Below, one piece after another: positions 6,455-11,410 of a DNA stretch of 11,410 bases. Within the stretch, counting starts at the first letter, position 1. Each line of letters opens with the position of its first letter. The translations under genes and the position numbers were made by a program. The stretch is taken from contig DOUV01000663.1 in assembly GCA_003520455.1 (NCBI GenBank), positions 1-11,410 of the forward strand, read 5' to 3'. This DNA is from Chloroflexota bacterium. GTDB lineage: Bacteria > Chloroflexota > Anaerolineae > Ardenticatenales > Ardenticatenaceae. Below the pieces are notes generated by a model. It searched no databases. It saw nothing but the letters and a program-made list of their open reading frames with translations, and was not told the origin of the DNA.

Positions 6455-6475
6455 GGGCAAAATGGCATTTTGCCC
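6455..6475. repeat. GGGCAAAAT inverted repeat
   Basis: GGGCAAAAT (6455-6463) and ATTTTGCCC (6467-6475) form a perfect 9-bp inverted repeat with a 3-base spacer. There is no T-run on either side outside the stem, so it is not a typical terminator. Confidence 0.55.
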
Positions 6476-6599
6476 CCGACACAGGAGGAGAAGGAGGAAG
6501 CCGGGCCACTGGCAAAGCGCCTGCTTGCCAGGAAGCGTTCAACAGCCCGGACGATCGCTCCGGTAAGCAACGGTTACCCTTCGGCACAGAGAATAAATC

Positions 6600-6618
6600 T
6601 TGACAAAGGTGATATAGT
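6600..6618 (+). promoter_or_regulatory. Possible promoter for the secreted-protein gene
   Basis: The AT-rich stretch holds TTGACA (6600-6605) and TGATATAGT (6610-6618), which fits an extended -10 (TG-N-TATAAT-like). The two are too close to be used together, so the extended -10 alone is the more likely signal. It would give a leader of about 125 nt. Confidence 0.3.
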
Positions 6619-6748
6619 AAGAAGGTAGCAATCGCCGGTCGTCTTCCCGCGTTGTACAGTCGTCGCACCGTGCTGTGCCCCACATCATCAATCCAACCGT
6701 TTCATTCCAATCGACTGCCCTTCAGTCACGAGCCACAGGAGGTAACGT

Positions 6749-7270
6749 ATGCAGGCTCGCATTCTTCGCTTTGGCACTGCGCTTGGTGTAGCTCTGGCCG
6801 CGCTTGGGCTTCTCGCTGTCTCGATCGCGCTGGCCGCACCGACTGAGAATTCCATTGCCGCCTCGGGAAGCCAGGATTCCGCTCACCGCGCCGGCTTCGT
6901 CGTCGAGGGTCACAGGACAGGCCCCGTCATCTACGCCAGACGGCGTATCTCGATTCCATTTGGCATCTCCGAAGACCTCAGCCTGATTGCTGAGGGCCGC
7001 GCTGTCGTGGTAACCGGGCACGTTGGCTGCACGGGAGAACAGTCGTTCGAGTTGCGCGTCATGGTCAAGCAGCAGGGGACGCCTACCGTGGTCGGCCATG
7101 GCACCACGCAAGGCTCCTGCACAGACAGCAGTTGGGAGGCAATCGCGACGGCCGAGGGTCAGGCCTCCTTCGAAACCGGAGAGGCACGGGTCTGCGGCGA
7201 GGCTCGTGTTCCCAACTTGAATGGCAGAACGGTTACTCGCCACTGGTGCAAGGACGTTCAACTTCATTAA
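6749..7270 (+). CDS. Small secreted protein with four cysteines, unknown function
   Basis: A 173-residue exported protein. Residues 1-30 form a Sec-type signal peptide (MQARILRF, then a long Leu/Ala core ending ALAA, cleavage about residue 30). The mature part has four Cys (94, 124, 149, 167), enough for two disulfides outside the membrane. The segment from about 78 (LIAEGRAVVVTGHVGCTGEQSFELRV) reads as alternating beta-strands, as in a small beta-sandwich. This pattern, with VTG-xx-C followed by SCT-xxxW and later Gly-Ala-xVC, resembles small secreted actinobacterial and Chloroflexota domains of unknown function (DUF6299-like from memory, not verified). ATG 6749 is preceded by AGGAGG at 6737-6742. 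It is the only plus-strand gene here, faces the SagB-type gene, and shares its terminator. Confidence 0.75.
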   Translation: MQARILRFGTALGVALAALGLLAVSIALAAPTENSIAASGSQDSAHRAGFVVEGHRTGPVIYARRRISIPFGISEDLSLIAEGRAVVVTGHVGCTGEQSFELRVMVKQQGTPTVVGHGTTQGSCTDSSWEAIATAEGQASFETGEARVCGEARVPNLNGRTVTRHWCKDVQLH

Positions 7271-7351
7271 CGAGGAACGCGGGAAGCGATGTCCTGGGCG
7301 CGTGACTTCCTCTTTGGACCAGCGCCCAGCTCTTCACGATATCCACGGCGA

Positions 7352-7384
7352 AAGAGCCTGGCATACCAATGATGCCAGGCTCTT
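7352..7384. terminator. Convergent terminator hairpin
   Basis: AAGAGCCTGGCAT (7352-7364) pairs perfectly with ATGCCAGGCTCTT (7372-7384), 13 bp with a 7-nt loop, followed on the plus strand by CTCCGTTGTTTCTTC. It lies 81 bp after the secreted-protein stop and 82 bp beyond the SagB-type gene's stop on the other strand, so it can serve both convergent genes. Confidence 0.75.
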
Positions 7385-7466
7385 CTCCGTTGTTTCTTCA
7401 GAATATGGTCAAAACAACTACCGAAACTGAAGGCGTTCTTCTCTTGGTATTATCACGTTTCACATC

Positions 7467-9146
7467 TCACCTGCCATGTCGCCTGGGCCGCTTGCCGAGC
7501 GCGATCAAGAACATGACGCTCTTGCTGCGGGCATGGGGAGAGAAGAACTCGGTCACGGCGTCGTCGAAGAAGGTCAGGCCGGTCGCGCCCGGCCCCTGGG
7601 CCTCAGCGGCGAGGTAGACTCGCCCGGCGGAGATACTCGCGTCCAGTTGCGCTACCCGGTACCCCCGATTGCCGAAGCGCTCCAGGATCGGCTTCAGGTC
7701 GCTGAGGAAGAAGAGATTCACGCTGGCATCGTAGGCAAGTTTCTGGTGGAGACCGAGCGTACCGGCCGCGGCCCGAAAGTGACCTTCCTGGAGGAGTTCG
7801 AACGCCTGCCGATCGCGGTGGAACACGTACGTCCCCGGCGGCAGGCCATCGACCGCGTTAACAATCAGGTAGACCTGGTTGAGCGTGCCGCCGGGGTCCA
7901 GGAAGTCGGCCGGGACGCCCCGCAGGGCCCGATCGAGGATGGTCGAGAGTTGCCGGAAGCTGATGGACCCGTGGGAGAACTGGCGCGCCGACCCACGGCG
8001 CAGAATCACCGACTCCAGCGGCTCCTGGGGCATCTCCTCGACCGGATCGGGTGCCAACGGGAAGAGGCGACCCGATGGCACCGGCATCGGCCGTGGCGGG
8101 AGGCTACTGCGCCAGGCAGCGACCTGTTCCTCGTCCGTCAATGAGGAGGCGGCGTGCATAGCTCGGATCGCCGGCTCGTCACCCTCGTACCTGGCAATCG
8201 GGACCGTCTTGAGCTCGAGCGGGGCAACCTCGGGCGCCGGCTCGGGCGGCGTGCCTGGCGCGTACCCGATGGGGACAAGCTCGAGAGCGAACTCGCGGTG
8301 GGTGTCCAGGCCCGGCAGGCGGTTCACCGCCGTATCCACGAACCCGGCCGCCACCTTCGCTGGCATCTCGTGCGCTGAGGCCATCGCCAGGGTATTGGCC
8401 AGGATAGTCCCGCTATCCCAGAACGCATGGCGGTACTCCCGCGCCTGGTACTTGACCGCGTTGCGCCAGAAGACGTCGGTGTAGACCAGGATGGCCGGTG
8501 CCTGGGCAACACTGGGCTCGTGTGCCGTCGCCGCGACGAGGACGCCCCGCTCGTCGCCTGCCCGGAGCCGGCGCAGCGCCAGCGCCTCCGGATCGAAGTG
8601 GTAGACCCCCGCCTCCAGACCGGGGAGGTCCCCGCAGACCACGTACAGCTCGATGTGGTAGAGCGCCCCGGTGCAGGCGGCCGCCCGGAAGGCGATCTCG
8701 CCCACCGGCTCGGGATAGCGGATGCGCCTGGTAATGCCGGCCGAGAAGGAGAGCAGTCGCGCCAGGGTGCCGATGTCGGGAATTCGCGGCTCGCCGGTCG
8801 GCGCAGGACCGCTTGCAATGGCCTCGAGCGCCGGGACACCCAGTGGAGATTTATCGAGGGGCAGCGGGATGGACTCCAGGCCGATGTAGCGCTTGAACAG
8901 CAGCGGCTGGGTGGCGGGGTCGAAGAAATGCCCCGCGTCCATCAAGGAGCCGTACGGGTGCTTCGTGCCGTCGTGATAGTGCCGGGCAGCCTGAGTATCG
9001 CGGTTGTCTTCGGGCCACTCATCGTCGGGACCCGAGAGTGCTCCGCGCGCGGAGCGGCTACCGGCGCCCTCGCTCCGGCCCGTCCTCCCCCCTGAGCGCT
9101 GTTCTTGCATCAACCAACGCCGCAAACCTGACAGGATTGAGACCAT
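7467..9146 (-). CDS. Double-domain SagB/ThcOx-type FMN dehydrogenase
   Basis: A 559-residue protein with two nitroreductase-fold modules (about 95-300 and 375-555). SagB/ThcOx/McbC enzymes use FMN to oxidise azolines to thiazoles or oxazoles in modified peptides; many double-domain homologues have no known substrate. An N-terminal motif typical of the family is clear: HYHDGTKHPYGSL (56-68), FFDPATQPLLFKRYIGL (74-90) and IPLP (93-96). Module 1 shows YPEPVGEIAFRAAACTGALYHIELYVV (144-170) and GVYHFDPE (180-187). Module 2 starts at ILRRGSARQF (381-390) and ends with GRVYLAAEAQGPGATGLTFFDDAVTEFF (508-535), the usual flavin-side region. The first 50 residues are a charged, low-complexity extension. 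I chose ATG 9146: AAGGAGGG lies 7 bases upstream, although the frame is open to 9293. No YcaO cyclodehydratase, precursor peptide or transporter is adjacent, so a role in peptide modification is not shown. Confidence 0.88.
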   Translation of the reverse strand: MVSILSGLRRWLMQEQRSGGRTGRSEGAGSRSARGALSGPDDEWPEDNRDTQAARHYHDGTKHPYGSLMDAGHFFDPATQPLLFKRYIGLESIPLPLDKSPLGVPALEAIASGPAPTGEPRIPDIGTLARLLSFSAGITRRIRYPEPVGEIAFRAAACTGALYHIELYVVCGDLPGLEAGVYHFDPEALALRRLRAGDERGVLVAATAHEPSVAQAPAILVYTDVFWRNAVKYQAREYRHAFWDSGTILANTLAMASAHEMPAKVAAGFVDTAVNRLPGLDTHREFALELVPIGYAPGTPPEPAPEVAPLELKTVPIARYEGDEPAIRAMHAASSLTDEEQVAAWRSSLPPRPMPVPSGRLFPLAPDPVEEMPQEPLESVILRRGSARQFSHGSISFRQLSTILDRALRGVPADFLDPGGTLNQVYLIVNAVDGLPPGTYVFHRDRQAFELLQEGHFRAAAGTLGLHQKLAYDASVNLFFLSDLKPILERFGNRGYRVAQLDASISAGRVYLAAEAQGPGATGLTFFDDAVTEFFSPHARSKSVMFLIALGKRPRRHGR

Positions 9147-9153
9147 CCCTCCA

Positions 9154-9161
9154 CCCTCCTT
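9154..9161 (-). promoter_or_regulatory. Ribosome binding site deciding the SagB-type start
   Basis: AAGGAGGG on the minus strand, 7 bases before ATG 9146. It supports the 559-residue form over the longer open frame. Confidence 0.7.
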
Positions 9162-9398
9162 CCTTGCCCTTCGGTCGGTTGACAGTGCCGCCATCGTCAC
9201 TGAGTCCCTGGGCATCGCCTTTGAGCTCTCTGGCCCCCTGTCCCTCCAAGGGAGAAGGATGGGGCGCGGGCGGGCGGCCGCTCCAGCTCCCACCGCCGAG
9301 CACCCGCCCCTCGCAAGGAAGGCTCACCGGGAGCGACCCGATGTTCGGTGAACCGATCTCGGTGACAGTGGGGGACTCGAGCGGAGCGAGCAGGGGAA

Positions 9399-9421
9399 CT
9401 CCCGGGGGCACCCCCCGGGAG
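9399..9421. repeat. CCCGGGGG/CCCCCGGG hairpin
   Basis: A perfect 10-bp inverted repeat with a 3-base spacer inside a CGAGCGGAGCGAG-rich context. It looks like a dispersed intergenic element; function unknown. Confidence 0.6.
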
Positions 9422-9536
9422 CTCCTCGCGCTCTCCCATCCCGCCGACCGGGTTCGCCGCTTTTCAGGCTTCGGAGCGTACCCCAAAAGGGCGGAATTGC
9501 GTAAACGGAGTCAAAAGAGAGAAGTGGTCGAGTCAA

Positions 9537-9555
9537 GAGCTGGTCACGCCAGCTC
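9537..9555 (-). terminator. Weak terminator hairpin after the Tat-like protein gene
   Basis: GAGCTGG (9537-9543) pairs with CCAGCTC (9549-9555), 5-nt loop, 10 bp beyond the stop codon at 9566. On the minus strand it is followed by TTGACTC, so the U-tract is poor. Confidence 0.35.
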
Positions 9556-9565
9556 AGATGACCGG

Positions 9566-10123
9566 TCAATTGATGTAGAAGGGACTCTCGACGATGGGAT
9601 AGCCACTCTGCAGGACGGCCTCCTCCGACCGCAGACTGTTGATCTCGTAGTCGCGAGGCACGAGCACCCAGTGATTGTGCCAGATGGGGCTGTAGTCGGG
9701 ATCGCCCGGGGCTGCGTCGAAGATGACGTGCTGGCCAGCGTTTACGAGTGGCCCGGCTTGCGCGAAGAAGCCTTCCACCGTGGTTGGGTTTTGGAAGTCG
9801 TCCTGGTAGACAAACAGGTACTGGCCGGCAATGGGATACGGCGGGCGCTCTGTCGCCACACCCAGGTTGAGGTGGTAGATCAGCTTCGCTTCGTACCAGG
9901 CAGGAGCAACGTGTTGGTCGAAGGGGTTGCTGTAGATGAGATGCTCCTCGCAATGAACGAAGGTCGGACCGCTCTGCGAGTAGTCGTTCGGCTCGGGCGG
10001 CTTCCGCTCGGCGCAGTCCAGGTCGTCCGCGTGGGCGACCGGCAATCGCGCAGTCGCCACGAGCGCCGCCGATCCCACGCTCAATCGGAGAAAATCTTTG
10101 CGCGATATTCGATCTTCGAGCAT
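9566..10123 (-). CDS. Exported protein with Tat-like signal, unknown function
   Basis: A 185-residue exported protein. The N-terminus ISRKDFLRLSVGSAALVATA (6-25) matches the Tat consensus S-R-R-x-F-L-K except that the second Arg is Lys; a likely cleavage site follows AHA (30-32). The mature domain is rich in aromatic, Pro and acidic residues. It holds PAWYEAKLIYHLNLG (74-88), GQYLFVYQDDFQNP (100-113), DPDYSPIWHNHWVLVP (141-156) and a C-terminal GYPIVESPFYIN. The YSPxWH segment and the closing IVESP look like a compact beta-domain family seen in secreted archaeal and Chloroflexota proteins, but I cannot name it with confidence. Two Cys (37, 58) lie close to the mature N-terminus and could pair. 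ATG 10123 has AAGGAG 7 bases upstream; a longer reading from 10210 would bury the signal peptide. Confidence 0.72.
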   Translation of the reverse strand: MLEDRISRKDFLRLSVGSAALVATARLPVAHADDLDCAERKPPEPNDYSQSGPTFVHCEEHLIYSNPFDQHVAPAWYEAKLIYHLNLGVATERPPYPIAGQYLFVYQDDFQNPTTVEGFFAQAGPLVNAGQHVIFDAAPGDPDYSPIWHNHWVLVPRDYEINSLRSEEAVLQSGYPIVESPFYIN

Positions 10124-10169
10124 CTGTTCTCTCCTTGCAAATGATGAGGAAGTTGGGTGGCACGAGGCG

Positions 10170-10197
10170 AGCATATTGCATGCCACGGGCGAGACAA
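10170..10197 (-). promoter_or_regulatory. Candidate promoter for the Tat-like protein gene
   Basis: On the minus strand TTGTCT (10192-10197), a 16-base spacer, then TATGCT (10170-10175). This would give a leader of about 40 nt. A GTGGCA/TGCCAC inverted repeat (10157-10162 with 10181-10186) overlaps the -10 region and could be an operator. Confidence 0.35.
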
Positions 10198-10252
10198 GGA
10201 GGAACGCCAACGCCGATAGAATGATCGACGATGGCCGACTGGGTGTAAGCGC

Positions 10253-10600
10253 TCAATCCTGTCCGCCACTCGCCAACATCGCCTGAATCCTCTCCCGGTT
10301 GAGCTCGATCAGTGGCTTGAACTCGCGCCACTCGCTCCAATCATGATTCAGATCGCGGCGCATGAGCTCGACCAAATCCGTCCGCGGCCCGCGCAGCAAC
10401 TCCTCGGCCGTAATCCTCTTCCGTGCAAATCGAACGAGTCTGTCTCTCAGAACAAACATTGCCGTCCGAGTATCCGGCAACATATAGAGACCCGGCTCAC
10501 CGTACGCCCACTGATTGAGCCGGTCCGCCAGTTCCAACGCCTGGCTTTCGGTGAGTTGGTGAATGTTGTAGTGCGACAGTTGGCCCAACCCTTTAAACAC
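10253..10600 (-). CDS. Small helical protein, unknown function
   Basis: A protein of up to 115 residues that I do not recognise. It reads as mostly alpha-helix and is rich in Arg and Leu: LTESQALELADRLNQWAY (16-33), MLPDTRTAMFVLRDRLVRFARKRITAEELLRGP (40-72), then a Trp-containing segment DLNHDWSEWREFKPLIELNRERIQAML. There is no signal peptide or membrane segment. The start is uncertain. GTG 10600 is the first possible codon after an upstream stop but has no well-placed ribosome site; TTG 10588 has GAGGTG 9 bases upstream. The natural composition and the lack of an alternative frame support a real gene. The downstream gene starts 129 bp later with its own candidate promoter. Confidence 0.55.
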   Translation of the reverse strand: MFKGLGQLSHYNIHQLTESQALELADRLNQWAYGEPGLYMLPDTRTAMFVLRDRLVRFARKRITAEELLRGPRTDLVELMRRDLNHDWSEWREFKPLIELNRERIQAMLASGGQD

Positions 10601-10658
10601 CTCAGGGTAGGTACGCTCCTGCCGCCCATTCTACCAGTCGAGGTCCTTGTTTTCAAGG

Positions 10659-10672
10659 CTCGCTCGCGAGCG
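10659..10672 (+). repeat. GCTCGCTCGCGAGC palindromic stem with T4
   Basis: A short self-complementary stem (CGCTCGCGAGCG at 10661-10672) followed on the plus strand by TTTT. It lies downstream of the truncated 46-codon frame; no plus-strand gene ends here, so a terminator role is not shown. Confidence 0.3.
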
Positions 10673-10692
10673 TTTTCCTTGCCGGAGGGGGT

Positions 10693-10833
10693 CTACGCGG
10701 ACGAGGGTCGTCGCATTGCATAGACCGGTGGATTGATCAGGAGCGCCGTCTTCTCCTTCGGCTCACCTGACAGGTCGGAGGTCTTGAAGCGGCAAGCAAT
10801 TCGTATTTTCGCCCGTTTCGCGTTTCCGCTCAT
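10693..10833 (-). pseudogene. Possible truncated B12-binding radical SAM N-terminus
   Basis: A 46-codon frame starts at ATG 10833, 21 bp after the GxxExxY stop, with GGGGAG 5 bases upstream. It encodes a basic start (MSGNAKRAKIRIACRFKTSD), then GEPKEKTALLINPPVYAMRR and a TAG stop. KxALLINPPVY is the usual first beta-strand of cobalamin-binding radical SAM proteins, where it opens the Rossmann-like B12 domain. Nothing after VYAM resembles that family and no other frame continues it, so I read it as a remnant of a gene broken after about 40 residues. It could instead be a small real protein or chance. A TTCG-rich stretch overlaps its first codons. Confidence 0.35.
10800..10828. repeat. TTCG iterations after the GxxExxY gene
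   Basis: TTCG occurs at 10800, 10808 and 10817, with TTCCG at 10824: a spacing of 7-9 bases. It echoes the longer array upstream of the GxxExxY gene. Confidence 0.4.
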
Positions 10834-10854
10834 AGAGACTCCCCTGATGGCTGA

Positions 10855-11283
10855 TCAGGCTGTCGTGCTTCCAGTTTGAGGAGGTGTATGGACAAAGCGC
10901 CGCACACCCAACGGTTTCTCGCCAAAGGTAACCCGCAGGCAGAGGCGATAGCCCCCTTGATGGAGATACAGGAGGCATTGTTCGACATCCTCGGGCAGGA
11001 TGCTGCTCCTGGCCTTCGTTTCCAGGATCAACTCGTCCGAATCGCTCGAGATGACGAAGTCCACCCGCCGTTTGGTCACCAGGACCCCATCGTACACGAT
11101 CGGAATCTCCACCTCGCGCTGGGCGAACAAATCCCGTTTGGCCAGCGCCACCGCCAATGCACGTTGGTAATCCACCTCCATACAATGAACGCCCAATTGA
11201 CGCTGCACATCAAGGCAGGCGCCGATCACAGCGTAAGACAGTGAACCGAAATCATAACCCTTCTGGGAGCGGCGAGATGGCAT
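10855..11283 (-). CDS. GxxExxY family protein (PD-(D/E)XK-like)
   Basis: A 142-residue member of the GxxExxY family, small proteins of unproven role with a PD-(D/E)XK nuclease-like fold. The opening LSYAVIGACLDVQRQLG (15-31) and the signature helix GVHCMEVDYQRALAVAL (31-47; Glu36, Tyr39) match the family, with VHCM in place of the common PGFL. The nuclease-like core follows: REVEIPIVYDGV (56-67), RVDFVI (73-78, Asp75) and ELILETKA (84-91, Glu88-x-Lys90), so the D...ExK pattern is intact. Then comes LPEDVEQCLLYLHQGGYRLCLRVTFG and VRRFV. I chose ATG 11283, with GAGGG 8 bases upstream; the frame is open further, but that part reads through the CGAA/TTCG repeat. It is flanked on both sides by TTCG-type repeats and followed by a broken frame, which suggests an acquired segment. 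Confidence 0.9.
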   Translation of the reverse strand: MPSRRSQKGYDFGSLSYAVIGACLDVQRQLGVHCMEVDYQRALAVALAKRDLFAQREVEIPIVYDGVLVTKRRVDFVISSDSDELILETKARSSILPEDVEQCLLYLHQGGYRLCLRVTFGEKPLGVRRFVHTPPQTGSTTA

Positions 11284-11322
11284 ACAGGTACCCTCATACC
11301 GGTTGGCGGGGAACACCTGGAA

Positions 11323-11386
11323 CACGAAGGTCACGAAAGGACACGAAACACCGCGAAAAATTTCGTGCCTTTCGCGCCCTTTCGCG
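11323..11386. repeat. Phased CACGAA / TTCGCG repeat array
   Basis: CACGAA-type units start at 11323, 11332, 11342 and 11352 (the last CGCGAA). The inverted form follows: TTCGTG at 11362, TTCGCG at 11371 and 11381. The spacing is 9-10 bases and the two halves meet at an AAAAATTT centre (about 11356-11363). It lies 40-103 bp upstream of the GxxExxY start. Similar CACGAAA-type strings near GxxExxY genes are familiar to me from other genomes, but I cannot verify that here. Confidence 0.7.
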
Positions 11387-11410
11387 AATTCCGTGGTCCA
11401 ACGGTCCACG

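Larger units (their letters stand above)
6155..6748. other. 594-bp divergent intergenic region with hairpins
   Basis: This gap lies between marR (minus) and the secreted-protein gene (plus). It holds a candidate MarR operator (6171-6193), three hairpins (6281-6300, 6314-6338, 6455-6475) and a possible promoter (6600-6618). A 64-codon frame (6434-6628, plus) has no good ribosome site and runs through a hairpin; I do not call it a gene. Confidence 0.6.
9147..9565. other. 419-bp gap with C/G-rich repeats
   Basis: I see no gene here. It holds a perfect 10-bp inverted repeat (9399-9408 CTCCCGGGGG with 9412-9421 CCCCCGGGAG), a short GAGCTGG/CCAGCTC stem at 9537-9555, and a CCCCTGTCCCTCC/GGGAGAAGG stretch at 9236-9260 that resembles the C-rich element at 5371-5417 in the opposite orientation. 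No clear promoter for the SagB-type gene was found. Confidence 0.6.

Noticed and set aside
6434..6628. 64-codon plus-strand frame in the marR upstream gap
   Set aside because: Composition is plausible, but there is only a poor ribosome site, it includes the 6455-6475 hairpin, and its end overlaps the candidate promoter.
7476..9095. Plus-strand frames opposite the SagB-type gene
   Set aside because: Antisense shadows; the minus strand has continuous family motifs across both modules.
10763..11185. Minus-strand frame overlapping the GxxExxY gene in another phase
   Set aside because: Gly/Arg-rich shadow; the GxxExxY frame is intact across it.

Overview
This is an 11.4 kb piece of a high-GC bacterial chromosome. 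The genes are compact, most have a clear purine-rich Shine-Dalgarno sequence (AGGAGG-like), and hairpin repeats sit in the gaps between genes. My best guess is a Chloroflexota bacterium, perhaps Thermomicrobia or Sphaerobacter-like. I infer this from gene content and repeat style; there is no rRNA or other marker to confirm it. I see no tRNA, rRNA, CRISPR array or intact transposase.

Layout. (1) 278-2244, minus strand: a two-gene unit of a CBS-domain site-2 protease followed by a PIG-L/LmbE-type zinc deacetylase. (2) 2520-5082, minus strand: clpP followed, 49 bp later, by an MsbA-type ABC exporter; a 9-bp perfect hairpin lies in the gap. (3) 5083-5647: a non-coding repeat region upstream of clpP. 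It has three strong hairpins, two of them identical arms with reversed loops, and a roughly 30-bp direct repeat 223-225 bp apart. (4) 5648-6154, minus: a MarR regulator with a candidate dyad operator just upstream. (5) 6155-6748: a 594-bp gap with several hairpins and a possible promoter for the only plus-strand gene. (6) 6749-7270, plus: a small secreted protein with four Cys, ending at a convergent terminator. (7) 7467-9146, minus: a double-domain SagB/ThcOx-type FMN dehydrogenase. (8) 9566-10123, minus: a small protein with a Tat-like (RK) signal peptide and an unassigned domain. (9) 10253-10600, minus: an unrecognised small helical protein. (10) 10693-11283, minus: a GxxExxY-family PD-(D/E)XK-like protein, flanked by TTCG/CGAA iterations and followed by a 46-codon frame resembling the N-terminus of a B12-binding radical SAM protein that then stops.

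The first half is conserved housekeeping, envelope and proteolysis machinery: a membrane protease, the Clp peptidase, a lipid/drug exporter and a thiol-pathway-like deacetylase. The second half is accessory: orphan secreted proteins, a standalone SagB-type oxidoreductase with no visible YcaO cyclodehydratase partner, and a mobile-looking GxxExxY segment. I find no complete new multi-gene system. The best leads are the mirror-loop hairpin cluster upstream of clpP, the GxxExxY/repeat/truncated-gene segment at the right end, and the orphan SagB protein.
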